A stretch of 64,000 nt of DNA. Source: Microbacterium abyssi (lineage in GTDB: Bacteria > Actinomycetota > Actinomycetes > Actinomycetales > Microbacteriaceae). Positions 17,336-26,577 of this stretch are shown here, piece by piece. The notes below the pieces were generated by a model. That model was not told where the DNA came from, did not search any database, and saw nothing but the letters and a program-made list of their open reading frames with translations. The translations under genes and the position numbers were made by a program. How positions within the stretch are numbered: position 1 is the stretch's first letter; each line of letters begins with the position of its first letter. The DNA lies in the NCBI RefSeq assembly GCF_015277895.1, contig NZ_CP063815.1:1674001-1738000 (forward strand), read 5' to 3'.

Positions 17336-19065
17336 CAGTGCTCTCCCTCGCTTCCGGCATCGGTTGATCTGTTGCCCGTGAGAGCTTCGGCGCGTTTGCG
17401 TTCGGCGATCGTCTGCCTGCGTTCCGCCTCGCCTCGGGAACGGCTGTTCTTGGCGCCACGGCCGGCCTTGGCGGGCGTGACCTCACGGTACTGCGACCGC
17501 GTGTGGTAGACCGCGCCGAGCGCGTCGGGGTCTAGCCCGGAGAGCTTGTGCCCCCCGCCGAAGAACTTCGTGCGGGCGAGGATCTGCATCACCGGGTGCG
17601 TGAAGATCACGAAGATGAACACGTCGATGATGGTCGTCAGGCCGAGCGTGAACGCGAAGCCCTTCACCGTCGAGTCGGCGAGGATGTACAGAACGACGGC
17701 GGCGAGGATGTTGATCGACTTCGAGATGTAGATCGTCCGTTTGGCGCGGCCCCAGCCATCCTCGACTGCTCCCGTGATCGACTTGCCGTCGCGCAACTCG
17801 TCGCGGATGCGCTCGAAGTAGACGATGAACGAGTCGGCCGTGAATCCGATCGACACGATCAGGCCCGCGACGCCCGCGAGCGACAGGCGGAAACCGAGGC
17901 GCCACGCGAGGATGCACACGATGATGTAGGTCAGCACGCCCATGACGGCGATCGACGCGATGATCACCGTGCCGAGCGCTCGGTAGCTGAACAGCGAGTA
18001 GATCGCCACGAGAGCGAGGCCGATGAGGCCCGCGATGAGGCCGATCTGCAGCTGCTGGGTTCCCAGCGTCGCCGAGATCGTGTCAGAGCTCTCGGTCGTG
18101 AAACTCAGTGGGAGGGCGCCGTAGCGCAACTGGTCGGCGAGGGCCTGCGCCGACTCCTGTGTGAACGAGCCCGAGATGCTGGGCTTGCCGTTGAGGATCT
18201 GCGCGTTCATCTGCGGTGCAGAGATCACGGCGCCGTCGAGCACGAAGGCGAACTGGTCGCGGGGGCTCAGCCCATCGATCTGGTTCTGGTAGAGCCGCTG
18301 GCTGATCTTGCCGAAGACCTCGGTGCCGTGCCCGTCCAGGGTCAGGTTGACGGTCCAGGCGGCGGACTGCTGGTCGCGCCCGCTGGTCGCGTCGTCGATT
18401 GAGTCGCCGGTTAGCTCGGTGGGACCGAGGATGTACTTGACCGTGCCCGTCTCGTCGCAGGTGATCAGCGGCTGATCGGCCGGAGCGCCGCCCGGATCGT
18501 TCTCGGGGTCGGTGCAGTCGTAGACGAGGAACTCGCTCTGGAGCTTCTCGGTGATCCAGGCCATGTCGCTGGCGTCGGTGGGTTCCGGGGTGGGCACGGC
18601 GTTCGCGGAGGGATCCGGCGTCGGATACGGCGTGCTGTTGCCGTCCTCACCGATGAACTCCGTCGCCGGGTCGCCCACGTACAGGACGGTCCGGAACTCG
18701 AGCTGAGCACTCGCCTCGATGCGCGCGCGAGTCTCCTCGTCGGCCACGCCGGGGATCTGGACGACGATGTTTCGTCCGCCCTCGGTGGTGATGTCGGCCT
18801 CGGCGACGCCCGACGCGTCCACGCGCTGCCGGATGATCGCGGCGGCCTGATCCAGCTGCTCCTGCGTCGGGTCCGCACCCTCCTCCGTGACGGCGCTCAG
18901 GACGATCTGCGTTCCGCCCTGCAGGTCGAGGGCGAGCTCAGGCGTCCAGGAGCTCTTCTGGAACCCGTATACGCCGAGGGCGTTGATGCCGAACAGTGCA
19001 GCCGTCACGAGGAGAAGGCCGAGAAGCACCTTCCACGCATGGCGGACAGGAGAGGATGAAGCCAC
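17335..19065 (-). CDS. secD: Protein translocase subunit SecD
   Basis: 576-residue inner membrane protein, partner of SecF. It has an N-terminal helix (VLLGLLLVTAALFGINALG), a long periplasmic P1 domain starting with LALDLQGGTQIVLSAV, and six C-terminal helices with IGLALVAIYSLFSYRALGT and IGFTADSFIVYFERIRDELRDG. A Pro/Thr/Asp-rich insert of about 40 residues within P1 is common in actinobacterial SecD. A charged Arg/Lys/Ala tail of about 50 residues follows the last helix. It lies in the order yajC-secD-secF, with 54 bases to yajC. Confidence 0.96.
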   Translation of the reverse strand: MASSSPVRHAWKVLLGLLLVTAALFGINALGVYGFQKSSWTPELALDLQGGTQIVLSAVTEEGADPTQEQLDQAAAIIRQRVDASGVAEADITTEGGRNIVVQIPGVADEETRARIEASAQLEFRTVLYVGDPATEFIGEDGNSTPYPTPDPSANAVPTPEPTDASDMAWITEKLQSEFLVYDCTDPENDPGGAPADQPLITCDETGTVKYILGPTELTGDSIDDATSGRDQQSAAWTVNLTLDGHGTEVFGKISQRLYQNQIDGLSPRDQFAFVLDGAVISAPQMNAQILNGKPSISGSFTQESAQALADQLRYGALPLSFTTESSDTISATLGTQQLQIGLIAGLIGLALVAIYSLFSYRALGTVIIASIAVMGVLTYIIVCILAWRLGFRLSLAGVAGLIVSIGFTADSFIVYFERIRDELRDGKSITGAVEDGWGRAKRTIYISKSINILAAVVLYILADSTVKGFAFTLGLTTIIDVFIFVIFTHPVMQILARTKFFGGGHKLSGLDPDALGAVYHTRSQYREVTPAKAGRGAKNSRSRGEAERRQTIAERKRAEALTGNRSTDAGSEGEH

Positions 19066-19119
19066 GTCTATTCAGCTTTCTGCGTATCCGATCGGGACCG
19101 GTGAGGACCAGCGAGGAGC

Positions 19120-19521
19120 TTACTTGCCGTCGGCGTCGCGATCCAGACGGGCGCGGGTCTCCTCGGGGGTCTCCGTCGCGGTCTCCGGAGCGATCTCCTC
19201 GATCACGCTGTCGTGAGCGGGAGCGTCGATCTCGGCATCCGTGACGACGTCCTTCGGCTCGACGACGCGCAGGATCGCCTGGCTGTGCACCTCGATGACG
19301 GTGCCGGGTGCGATCTCGACGAGCGCCGGCGAGTCGAGGTCTTCAGCGTCGTAGGCGACGATCGTGCCGTAGAGGCCGCCCTGCAGCAGCACCTTCGCGC
19401 CGGGGACGGTCTTCGTCGCCTTCTCCTCCTGCTCGGCCTTCATCTGCTTCTGGCGCTTGCGCGTGTTGATGAACATGAAGACGAGAAGAACGGCGAGGAG
19501 GCCGAAGAGGATGATTTCCAT
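19120..19521 (-). CDS. yajC: Preprotein translocase subunit YajC
   Basis: 133-residue membrane protein of the SecDF-YajC complex. A single N-terminal helix (IILFGLLAVLLVFMFIN) is followed by RKRQKQMK and the conserved KTVPGAKVLLQGGLYGTI region near residues 40-60. The acidic C-terminal extension of about 45 residues (Thr, Glu and Ala rich) is longer than in E. coli YajC. It is first in the yajC-secD-secF operon, and a perfect TATAAT box lies 69 bases upstream. Confidence 0.95.
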   Translation of the reverse strand: MEIILFGLLAVLLVFMFINTRKRQKQMKAEQEEKATKTVPGAKVLLQGGLYGTIVAYDAEDLDSPALVEIAPGTVIEVHSQAILRVVEPKDVVTDAEIDAPAHDSVIEEIAPETATETPEETRARLDRDADGK

Positions 19522-19589
19522 CAGGCGGAGCCTTTCAAATGCGCACGCCGGAATCGGACGCGCAGCGGGTTCGGGTGAAGTCTTCAGCG

Positions 19590-19595
19590 ATTATA
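19590..19595 (-). promoter_or_regulatory. TATAAT -10 box for yajC-secDF, overlapping the ruvB stop codon
   Basis: A perfect TATAAT on the minus strand. Its TAA is the ruvB stop codon. In a genome this GC-rich a perfect consensus is unlikely by chance. No good -35 is visible 16-18 bases upstream inside ruvB, so an unusual or alternative-sigma -35 is possible. Confidence 0.55.
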
Positions 19596-20631
19596 GGTCA
19601 TCGAACAATGCGGCACCCTCGGCATGCGGCATGCCGAGATGCCGGTAAGCCTCCGGCATCGCCACTCGGCCGCGGGGGGTGCGGCCGAGGAACCCGATCC
19701 GCACGAGGTAAGGCTCGACGACGCTCTCCACGGTCTCGGCCTCCTCGCCGACAGCCACAGCGAGGGTGCTGAGCCCGACGGGGCCGCCGCGAAAGCGCCG
19801 TACGAGGGTGTCGAGCACGGCCCTGTCGAGGCGGTCCAGCCCGATCGGATCCACGTCGTACAGCTCGAGGGCGGCGTTCACATCCTCGATGGTCGCCGAG
19901 CCGTGCTGACCGTGCACGAGCGCATAGTCGCGCACACGGCGCAGCAGCCGGTTCGCGATGCGGGGCGTCCCGCGCGAGCGCTTGGCGATCTCGTGGCGGG
20001 CGTCTGCGGGCATCATGACGTCGAGCACGCCGGATGAGCGCTCGATGACCTTCTCGAGGTCGCTGTCCTCGTAGAACTCGAGGTGCCCGGTGAAACCGAA
20101 GCGGTCGCGCAGCGGATTGGGCAGCAGGCCCGACCGCGTCGTGGCGCCCACGAGCGTGAACGGGGCGAGATCGAGAGGGATGCTGGTGGCACCGGCGCCC
20201 TTGCCGACCATGATGTCGATGCGGAAGTCCTCCATCGCGAGGTACAGCATCTCCTCCGCGGATCGCGCCATGCGGTGGATCTCGTCGATGAAGAGCACTT
20301 CGCCGGGAACGAGGCTGGACAGCAGCGCGGCGAGGTCGCCGGCGTGCTGGATGGCGGGACCGCTGGAGAGCCGGAGCGGACGCTCGCTCTCGTGCGCGAC
20401 GATCATGGCCAGCGTGGTCTTGCCGAGACCGGGAGGACCAGCCAGGAGGATGTGGTCCGGCGGCCGGTGCTGGATGCGAGCGGCGTCGAGCAGCAGTTGC
20501 AGCTGGCCGCGCACCTTGGGCTGTCCGACGAACTCGCCGAGGCTGCCGGGGCGCAGCGCGCCCTCGATCGCGAGCTCCGCTTCGTCGATGGGCACCGCAG
20601 GGTTCCTGCCGTCGGCGAACTCCTCAGCCAC
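19591..20631 (-). CDS. ruvB: Holliday junction branch migration DNA helicase RuvB
   Basis: 346-residue AAA+ motor of the RuvABC resolvasome. Walker [10 protein letters not shown] and Walker [10 protein letters not shown] are clear, sensor-1 [10 protein letters not shown] and the C-terminal winged helix ([18 protein letters not shown]) are present. I chose GTG at 20631 ([11 protein letters not shown]), overlapping ruvA by eight bases; upstream in-frame residues are Arg/Ser-rich and belong to the ruvA shadow. Length matches the family. It ends in the TATAAT box of the downstream yajC operon. Confidence 0.96.
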   Translation of the reverse strand: MAEEFADGRNPAVPIDEAELAIEGALRPGSLGEFVGQPKVRGQLQLLLDAARIQHRPPDHILLAGPPGLGKTTLAMIVAHESERPLRLSSGPAIQHAGDLAALLSSLVPGEVLFIDEIHRMARSAEEMLYLAMEDFRIDIMVGKGAGATSIPLDLAPFTLVGATTRSGLLPNPLRDRFGFTGHLEFYEDSDLEKVIERSSGVLDVMMPADARHEIAKRSRGTPRIANRLLRRVRDYALVHGQHGSATIEDVNAALELYDVDPIGLDRLDRAVLDTLVRRFRGGPVGLSTLAVAVGEEAETVESVVEPYLVRIGFLGRTPRGRVAMPEAYRHLGMPHAEGAALFDDL

Positions 20632-21247
20632 GCGGGCCGCCCGCCTTGGCCGGACCCAACGCCGCAAGCGCCTGACGCAACAGCGCCGGCACCGAGTCGC
20701 GGTCGGATTCGCTGGCGCCGTCGGCGGTCTCGGTCGCGACCTCTCCCGCGACCTTCTCGGACCATCCCAGTCCGACGAGCGCGGCGGTGACCTGAGCGAC
20801 GACGGCGTCCGCTGCGGATGCCGGTCGGCCCGCCGGTGCGGCGGCCGGAGGCTGCAGCTTGCCCGCCAGTTGGACGACGATGAGCTTCGCGGTCTTCGGC
20901 CCGATGCCGGACACCCGCCGGAACGGCGCGTCGTCATCGTCGGCGACCGCACCCGCGATCTGGTCGACGGTGAGGTGCCCGAGCACGCCGAGCGCGGACT
21001 TCGGCCCGACGCCGGTCACGCTGAGGAGCTGGGTGAAGACCTCGAGTTCGAGGGATTCGGCGAACCCGAACAGCGTGAGAGCGTCCTCGCGGACGATGAG
21101 GCTCGTGTGCAGGCGCAGCTGCTCCCCCACCCGGGCGGTGTGCGCGACGTCAGCCGGGACGAATACGAAGAAGCCGACGCCGCCGACCTCGACGACGACG
21201 TGATCGGCGCCGGTGGACAGCACCGTGCCGCGCAGGGAGGAGATCAT
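20624..21247 (-). CDS. ruvA: Holliday junction branch migration protein RuvA
   Basis: 207-residue DNA-binding partner of RuvB, forming tetramers on Holliday junctions. It has an N-terminal OB domain ([31 protein letters not shown], first part shown only up to motif), a helix-hairpin-helix region ([13 protein letters not shown] and [13 protein letters not shown]), and a C-terminal domain that contacts RuvB ([12 protein letters not shown]). It lies between ruvC and ruvB on the same strand. A TAGGCT box followed by six bases precedes the ATG and shares TAG with the ruvC stop. Confidence 0.96.
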   Translation of the reverse strand: MISSLRGTVLSTGADHVVVEVGGVGFFVFVPADVAHTARVGEQLRLHTSLIVREDALTLFGFAESLELEVFTQLLSVTGVGPKSALGVLGHLTVDQIAGAVADDDDAPFRRVSGIGPKTAKLIVVQLAGKLQPPAAAPAGRPASAADAVVAQVTAALVGLGWSEKVAGEVATETADGASESDRDSVPALLRQALAALGPAKAGGPRG

Positions 21248-21253
21248 GGCTCC

Positions 21254-21259
21254 AGCCTA
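21254..21259 (-). promoter_or_regulatory. Predicted -10 box of ruvA, shared with the ruvC stop codon
   Basis: TAGGCT on the minus strand, then GGAGCC and the ruvA ATG. The first three bases are the ruvC stop codon. GGAG is too close to the ATG to act as a normal ribosome site, which favours a leaderless start. Confidence 0.45.
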
Positions 21260-21841
21260 TGTCGCGGATCGTATGTATGTTCGAGCGACACGCTCGGCGT
21301 CCGCCCATGCGCGCTGCGCGGGCGTGAGCGCGCCCGCCGGATCCGCCGAAGCCGTGCCTCCCCGCCACGCATGGCACAGCGCGATCGCCAGCGCGTCGGC
21401 GGCGTCGGCGGGCTGCGGCGGTGCGTCCAGCCGCAGGATGCGGGCGATCATCGCCTGCACCTGCTTCTTGTCCGCGGATCCGTACCCGGTTACGGCCGCC
21501 TTCACCTCGCTCGGCGTGTGGGTGGCGGCCGGAAGCCCTGCCTCCGCGGCGATGAGCAGCGCGATGCCGCTGGCCTGCGCCGTCGCCATGACGGTGTGGC
21601 TGTTGTGCTGGGCGAAGACCCGCTCCACGGCGACTGCATCGGGGCGATGCTCGCCGAGCACCGAGCGGATGCCGGCCGCGACGGCGGCCAGGCGCTCGCC
21701 CACCGGCGCGTCCGGCGAGGTGCGGATCACCCCGACGTGCACGAGCGAGGCGCGGCGGGAGCGATCCACGTCGACGATCCCGACGCCGCAGCGGGTCAGG
21801 CCGGGGTCGATGCCGAGAACGCGCAGAGAAGAAGCCGCCAC
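21257..21841 (-). CDS. ruvC: Crossover junction endodeoxyribonuclease RuvC
   Basis: 194-residue Holliday junction resolvase. The acidic catalytic residues are visible: LGIDPGLTRCG (Asp), VAVERVFAQHN (Glu), and the C-terminal ADAADALAIALCHAW (Asp pair). Length is close to the family norm. It starts with GTG just after the yebC stop. The hexamer TAGCCT, six bases before the GTG, overlaps the yebC stop and suggests a leaderless internal transcript in addition to read-through from yebC. Confidence 0.95.
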   Translation of the reverse strand: MAASSLRVLGIDPGLTRCGVGIVDVDRSRRASLVHVGVIRTSPDAPVGERLAAVAAGIRSVLGEHRPDAVAVERVFAQHNSHTVMATAQASGIALLIAAEAGLPAATHTPSEVKAAVTGYGSADKKQVQAMIARILRLDAPPQPADAADALAIALCHAWRGGTASADPAGALTPAQRAWADAERVARTYIRSAT

Positions 21842-21847
21842 TCCCCC

Positions 21848-21853
21848 AGGCTA
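21848..21853 (-). promoter_or_regulatory. Predicted -10 box of ruvC, shared with the yebC stop codon
   Basis: TAGCCT followed by six bases and the ruvC GTG. Its TAG is the yebC stop. The arrangement repeats at ruvA 600 bases downstream. Confidence 0.45.
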
Positions 21854-22609
21854 ATCCTCGTTCTCGAGCTCGGCCTGGACCTCGGCGGTGAGGTCGAAGT
21901 TGCTGAAGACGTTCTGCACGTCCTCGCTGTCCTCGAGCGCGTCGATGAGGCGGAAGACCTTGCGGGCGGTGTCGGCGTCGATCTCGACCTTGAGGTTCGG
22001 CACGAACTCGACGTCGGCGGACTCGTACTCGATGCCGGCCTCCACGAGCGCGGAGCGCACGGCCACCAGATCAGAGGCTTCGGTGATGACCTCGAACCCC
22101 TCGGCGTGCGGCTCGATCTCCTCGGCGCCGGCTTCCAGCGCCGCCATCATCACGTCGTCCTCCGCGGCGCCCTCGGAGCTGACCACGATGACGCCCTTGC
22201 GCTCGAAGTTGTAGGCGACGCTGCCCGGGTCGGCGAGGTTGCCGCCGTTGCGGCTGAGGGCGGTGCGGACCTCTGCGGCCGCGCGGTTCTTGTTGTCGGT
22301 CAGACACTCGATCATGAGCGCCACGCCGTTCGGGCCGTAGCCTTCGTACATGATCGAGGTGTACTCGACGGCTTCCCCGCCGATTCCGGCGCCGCGCTTG
22401 ATCGCGCGATCGATGTTGTCCTTGGGGACGGAGGTCTTCTTGGCCTTCAGGACCGCGTCGTAGAGAGTCGGGTTTCCGGCCAGATCAGCGCCGCCGAGCT
22501 TCGCCGCGACCTCGATGTTCTTGATGAGCTTCGCCCACGACTTCGCACGGCGCGCGTCGATGACGGCCTTCTTGTGCTTCGTGGTAGCCCATTTGGAGTG
22601 CCCGGACAT
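21851..22609 (-). CDS. yebC: YebC/PmpR family protein
   Basis: 252 residues with the whole-length TACO1/YebC fold. The N-terminus [21 protein letters not shown] is typical, followed by [12 protein letters not shown] and [21 protein letters not shown]. Homologues are reported as DNA-binding regulators and, in other bacteria, as factors that help ribosomes pass proline stretches. It lies upstream of ruvCAB on the same strand, as in mycobacteria and many actinobacteria. Good reading frame and no anomalies. Confidence 0.95.
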   Translation of the reverse strand: MSGHSKWATTKHKKAVIDARRAKSWAKLIKNIEVAAKLGGADLAGNPTLYDAVLKAKKTSVPKDNIDRAIKRGAGIGGEAVEYTSIMYEGYGPNGVALMIECLTDNKNRAAAEVRTALSRNGGNLADPGSVAYNFERKGVIVVSSEGAAEDDVMMAALEAGAEEIEPHAEGFEVITEASDLVAVRSALVEAGIEYESADVEFVPNLKVEIDADTARKVFRLIDALEDSEDVQNVFSNFDLTAEVQAELENED

Positions 22610-22682
22610 ATGTCTCCGCTCTTATCGCTTTTTAGCGCGGTCCATTCTACGCGGTTCCGCGCGCCCGCTTCCGACGGCCGGG

Positions 22683-23561
22683 TCAGCCCTCGAGGCTCGA
22701 ACGCCCTGATCGCTGCCGCGCCGCCGCCACGGCAGCGGTCTCGGGCAGTGGCACCGGTGCATCCATCCCGGTGTCCGGCGACCAGAGCTCCCATGCTTCA
22801 TCGAGCGGCCACGCTCCGGGGACGATGAACCCGTGGCCGGCGTGGTCTGCGATGGCGCGCACCGCGTCGGCCTGCTCGGCCGTGAACCGTCCCTGTTCGA
22901 CGACCGCCGCGAGCTCATCGGCGTCCTTGAGCCAGACGTCCTCCGTCCCGGGGTTCTCGGCGCCGATCCAGACGTCCAGCACGAGGTCGCGCGAGAAGAT
23001 CCCCGGCGCGGCACCGGCGATTCTCCGGTGCGGCAGCTCCAGGTTGACGTACGCGCCGGCCGGTCCGCCATCGGGCCGGCGGAAGAACCACACCGACCAG
23101 GGCCGCCCGGTGGGGGCGACGCGCAGGATGCCCGGCCCCGTCCAGGTGGACTCCGCCATGACCCACGGCGTACGGAATCTCTCGCCGAGCGGCACGTCGC
23201 GATGCCGCCTGCCATCGGCCGGCACCGGTTCGAGTCGCGCAGACCCCGACGGGATCCAGACCACCAGCCCCCTGGCATCGTCCCGCACCACCCGAGCGGC
23301 CTCGATGTACCGGCCGTAACGCCAGAGGATCTCCTGTCCAGATGTGAATCGAGGCGCGTCATCGCCGCCGGAGGGGACGGCGTCCTCGAAGCTCGGATCG
23401 AGGTGCGCTCCGTCGTGGCCGCTCGTCTCGAGCAGCGACACCGCACTCGACAGGGACATCTCGTGCGGCGACACATCCTGCCAGCGCTCCCCGCGCCGGC
23501 CGATGAGGGTGACCGTTCCGCCGCTCGCACTGACATCCGTGGATCCGATCGGCAGGCGCAT
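22683..23561 (-). CDS. DUF402 domain-containing protein
   Basis: 292 residues. The N-terminal 150 residues are beta-rich with no clear motif. The C-terminal part (about 130-260) matches DUF402 (YVNLELPHRRIAG, then DLVLDVWIGAENPG and VEQGRFTAEQADAVRAI). DUF402 includes nucleoside tri/diphosphatases in Firmicutes; whether this protein has that activity is unknown. It is transcribed away from the PLP-decarboxylase gene, 63 bases apart. A TAGCGT box six bases before the ATG suggests a leaderless message. Confidence 0.78.
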   Translation of the reverse strand: MRLPIGSTDVSASGGTVTLIGRRGERWQDVSPHEMSLSSAVSLLETSGHDGAHLDPSFEDAVPSGGDDAPRFTSGQEILWRYGRYIEAARVVRDDARGLVVWIPSGSARLEPVPADGRRHRDVPLGERFRTPWVMAESTWTGPGILRVAPTGRPWSVWFFRRPDGGPAGAYVNLELPHRRIAGAAPGIFSRDLVLDVWIGAENPGTEDVWLKDADELAAVVEQGRFTAEQADAVRAIADHAGHGFIVPGAWPLDEAWELWSPDTGMDAPVPLPETAAVAAARQRSGRSSLEG

Positions 23562-23567
23562 GCCGTC

Positions 23568-23573
23568 ACGCTA
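23568..23573 (-). promoter_or_regulatory. Predicted -10 box of the DUF402 gene (leaderless)
   Basis: TAGCGT on the minus strand, then GACGGC and the ATG. The spacing equals that at rarA, ruvA, ruvC, the DoxX gene and the DUF3000 gene. Confidence 0.45.
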
Positions 23574-23624
23574 TCGCGTCGAGAACGCCTTGTCCGTCGC
23601 CGGGCACGGTGGAAGACTTCGCTC

Positions 23625-24989
23625 ATGGAGGATCGGGAGCGAGCTCTCGACGCCGCGCACCGGCACGCCACGGAGTTCCTGGGGAGCCTCGATGACCGGC
23701 CGGTGTGGCCGCGAGCGAGCCTGGAGGACATGGTGACGGCGTTCGGCGGGCCACTCACCGACGAAGGTCTCGACCCTGCCGCGGTGATCGACGAGATCGC
23801 TGAGCGGGCCGATCCCGGGCTCGTGGCGATTCCCGGCGGACGCTTCTTCGGGTTCGTGATCGGCGCCACGCATCCGGCGGCTCTCGCCGCCGACTGGCTG
23901 GTGTCGGCGTGGGACCAGAACTCCGGGTCGTCGCGGTTGACGCCCGCGACAGTGGCCATGGAGCGCGTCGCCGGCAAGTGGATGCTGGAGCTCTTCGGCC
24001 TGCCCTCAGCGGCCAGCGTCGGGTTCGTCACCGGCGGTCAGCTCGCGAACTTCACCTGTCTCGCGACCGCCCGCACGGCGGTCCTGGCACGGGCGGGATG
24101 GGATCTCGCCGAGCGCGGCCTGCGTTCGGCACCGCCGATCCGCTTCGTCGTCGGCGCGGACCGCCACGGGTCGGTGGACCGCGCCGCGCGCTTCCTGGGC
24201 ATCGGGCGCGCGGAGCTGGTGGTCGTCGAGTCCGACGAGCAGGGCAGGATGCGCCCCGATGCCCTCGCACGAGCGCTCGAGTACGGGCGCGGGCCGCTCA
24301 TCGTGTGCCTTCAGGCCGGCGAAGTGCACACCGGCTCCTTCGACGACTTCGAAGCGCTGATCCCCATCGCCCGGCGGCACGATGCGTGGGTGCACGTGGA
24401 CGGCGCATTCGGGCTGTGGGCTGCGGCATCCCCGTCGTTGCGCCCGCTGACGGCGGGTGCCGAGGCAGCGGATTCCTGGGCGACCGATGCACACAAGACG
24501 CTGAATGTGCCGTACGACTGCGGAATGGCGATCGTGCGCGACCCGCAGGACTCCATCGCGGCGTTCCGCACCGGGGGCGATTATCTGATCTACTCCGGTC
24601 TCGATCCCTGGGATGTCACGCCCGAGCTTTCCCGCCGCGCGCGCGGCGTCCCCGCCTGGGCCGCCCTGCGCAGCCTCGGCAGAACCGGCATCGGGGCGCT
24701 GCTCGACGGGCTGCATGCGAATGCTGTGGCGATGGCGCGCGGGCTGTCGGCGATCGACGGGGTCGAGGTGCTGAACGACGTCGACTACACCCAGGTGATG
24801 TTCCGACTCGGCGACGATGACGCCACTCATGCGCTGGGCGAGGCGATTCTCGATGACGGCACGGCAGCTGTCACCGGCGCGCAGTGGCGCGGCCGCGCTG
24901 TGCTCCGCTGCTCGATGTCGTCATGGGCGACCACCGCCGAGGACATCGAGCTGACGATCGCCGCGATCCGCGGCCTCGTCGAGGCCTAG
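23625..24989 (+). CDS. PLP-dependent group II decarboxylase family protein
   Basis: 454 residues, fold-type I. TGGQLANFTCLATAR is the cofactor-binding start of the large domain, HVDGAFGLWAAAS carries the Asp that pairs with the pyridine nitrogen, and ATDAHKTLNVPYDCG contains the Schiff-base Lys (residue 291). It resembles aromatic amino acid/glutamate decarboxylases and related lyases; the substrate cannot be read from sequence. I chose ATG at 23625. Its stop TAG and the pdxT stop TAG share the palindrome CTAG, so the two genes meet tail to tail next to the PLP synthase. Confidence 0.9.
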   Translation: MEDRERALDAAHRHATEFLGSLDDRPVWPRASLEDMVTAFGGPLTDEGLDPAAVIDEIAERADPGLVAIPGGRFFGFVIGATHPAALAADWLVSAWDQNSGSSRLTPATVAMERVAGKWMLELFGLPSAASVGFVTGGQLANFTCLATARTAVLARAGWDLAERGLRSAPPIRFVVGADRHGSVDRAARFLGIGRAELVVVESDEQGRMRPDALARALEYGRGPLIVCLQAGEVHTGSFDDFEALIPIARRHDAWVHVDGAFGLWAAASPSLRPLTAGAEAADSWATDAHKTLNVPYDCGMAIVRDPQDSIAAFRTGGDYLIYSGLDPWDVTPELSRRARGVPAWAALRSLGRTGIGALLDGLHANAVAMARGLSAIDGVEVLNDVDYTQVMFRLGDDDATHALGEAILDDGTAAVTGAQWRGRAVLRCSMSSWATTAEDIELTIAAIRGLVEA

Positions 24990-25594
24990 GCCGCGGCTGC
25001 CGCCGACGCCGTGACGAGCGTCAGGAAGTGCGCGTGGAAACGGGCATCTCCGCCGACCTCAGGGTGGAAGCTCGTGCCGAGGAGATTCCCCTGCTGCACT
25101 GCGACCACCGCACCGTCCGGCAGTGCGGCCAGCACTTCGACGCCGTCGCCGGCACGCTCGACGATCGGCGCACGGATGAACGTCGCGTGCACGGGCTCGT
25201 CGCCGAGGACCGGAACCGCGAGCTCCGCCTCGAAGGATTCGGTCTGACGCCCGAAGGCGTTGCGCCGCACGGAGATGTCCATACCGCCGAACGTCTGCTG
25301 TCCGTCGATCCCGTCGATCACCGTGTCGGCGAGGAGGATCAGCCCGGCGCACGTGCCGTACACCGGCAGCCCGCCGGCGATGGCCTCGCGCAGCGGCTGC
25401 TGCAGCCCGAACTGACGAGAGAGCTTGTCGATCACGGTCGACTCCCCGCCCGGGATCACGAGCCCCTTGACAAGGGCCAGCTCCTCGGCGCGCCGCACGC
25501 GCAGCGTGGCGGCGCCGAGTCCCTGCAGGACGTTCTCGTGCTCGCGCACGTCGCCCTGCAGGGCCAGGATGCCGACGCGCGGACTACCAGCCAC
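24986..25594 (-). CDS. pdxT: Pyridoxal 5'-phosphate synthase glutaminase subunit PdxT
   Basis: 202-residue class I glutaminase that feeds ammonia to PdxS. The nucleophile is in [13 protein letters not shown] and the catalytic His/Glu in TSFHPEV. Start: IPGGESTVI and [16 protein letters not shown] at the N-terminus are typical. It overlaps the pdxS end by 11 bases, so the two are coupled. Length fits the family. Confidence 0.97.
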   Translation of the reverse strand: MAGSPRVGILALQGDVREHENVLQGLGAATLRVRRAEELALVKGLVIPGGESTVIDKLSRQFGLQQPLREAIAGGLPVYGTCAGLILLADTVIDGIDGQQTFGGMDISVRRNAFGRQTESFEAELAVPVLGDEPVHATFIRAPIVERAGDGVEVLAALPDGAVVAVQQGNLLGTSFHPEVGGDARFHAHFLTLVTASAAAAA

Positions 25595-26483
25595 GCTCGG
25601 CGAGCCGGTGCGGTGCGGGCAGGTCGGAGACGTTGATGCCGACCATCGCCTCGCCGAGCCCGCGGGATACCTCCGCGATCACCTTGGCGTCGTCGTGGAA
25701 CGTGGTGGCCTTCACGATCGCGGCGGCACGCGCGGCGGGGTCACCCGACTTGAAGATGCCGGAGCCGACGAAGACGCCGTCCGCACCGAGCTGCATCATC
25801 ATGGCGGCGTCCGCCGGAGTGGCCACCCCGCCCGCGACGAACAGGACGACCGGAAGCTTTCCGGTCGCAGCGATCTCGGCGACCAGTTCATACGGCGCCT
25901 GCAGCTCCTTGGCCGCGACGTACAGCTCATCCTTGGGCAGGGCGGTGAGCGCGGCGATCTCGCCGCGGATCTTGCGAATGTGCTTCATCGCCTCCGAGAC
26001 GTCGCCGGTTCCGGCCTCGCCCTTCGAACGGACCATGGCCGCCCCCTCGTTGATGCGCCGCAGCGCCTCGCCGAGGTTCGTCGCGCCGCACACGAACGGC
26101 ACGGTGAAGTCGTACTTGTCGATGTGGTTGACGTAGTCAGCCGGCGAGAGGACCTCGGACTCGTCGATGTAGTCCACACCGAGCTCCTGCAGCACCTGGG
26201 CTTCGACGAAGTGGCCGATGCGAGCCTTCGCCATGACTGGGATCGACACGGCGGCGATGATGCTGTCGATCATGTCGGGGTCGCTCATGCGCGACACCCC
26301 GCCCTGCGCGCGGATGTCGGCCGGGACCCGCTCCAGCGCCATGACGGCGACGGCGCCGGCATCCTCGGCGATCTTGGCCTGCTCGGCGGTGACCACATCC
26401 ATGATCACACCGCCCTTGAGCATCTCGGCGAGACCGCGCTTCACGCGCGCCGATCCGGTGGTGGGCTTCTCGTCTGCGACCAT
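25584..26483 (-). CDS. pdxS: Pyridoxal 5'-phosphate synthase lyase subunit PdxS
   Basis: 299-residue barrel that forms PLP from ribose 5-phosphate, glyceraldehyde 3-phosphate and ammonia. Conserved elements: [52 protein letters not shown] with the catalytic Lys, and [21 protein letters not shown] ribosome site precedes ATG. It is the first gene of pdxST and is transcribed away from the MocR regulator, with a 94-bp spacer that carries a repeated operator-like motif. Confidence 0.98.
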   Translation of the reverse strand: MVADEKPTTGSARVKRGLAEMLKGGVIMDVVTAEQAKIAEDAGAVAVMALERVPADIRAQGGVSRMSDPDMIDSIIAAVSIPVMAKARIGHFVEAQVLQELGVDYIDESEVLSPADYVNHIDKYDFTVPFVCGATNLGEALRRINEGAAMVRSKGEAGTGDVSEAMKHIRKIRGEIAALTALPKDELYVAAKELQAPYELVAEIAATGKLPVVLFVAGGVATPADAAMMMQLGADGVFVGSGIFKSGDPAARAAAIVKATTFHDDAKVIAEVSRGLGEAMVGINVSDLPAPHRLAERGW

Positions 26484-26502
26484 CGTGAATCCTTCCGTGC
26501 AT

Positions 26503-26530
26503 CCAAAACTGGTTTTGATCTATGCCAAAA
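26503..26530. promoter_or_regulatory. Candidate PdxR operator between pdxS and pdxR
   Basis: CCAAAA occurs twice in the same direction, 22 bp apart (26503 and 26525), and the first copy forms an inverted repeat CAAAAC-TG-GTTTTG. Two direct copies two helical turns apart are what MocR/PdxR dimers often use. The AT-rich motif stands out in this GC-rich genome. Binding is inferred, not shown. Confidence 0.55.
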
Positions 26531-26577
26531 GATAGCACTCCTCGCGCGCACCCTAGACTCGGATCTCGGGAGGCGTC

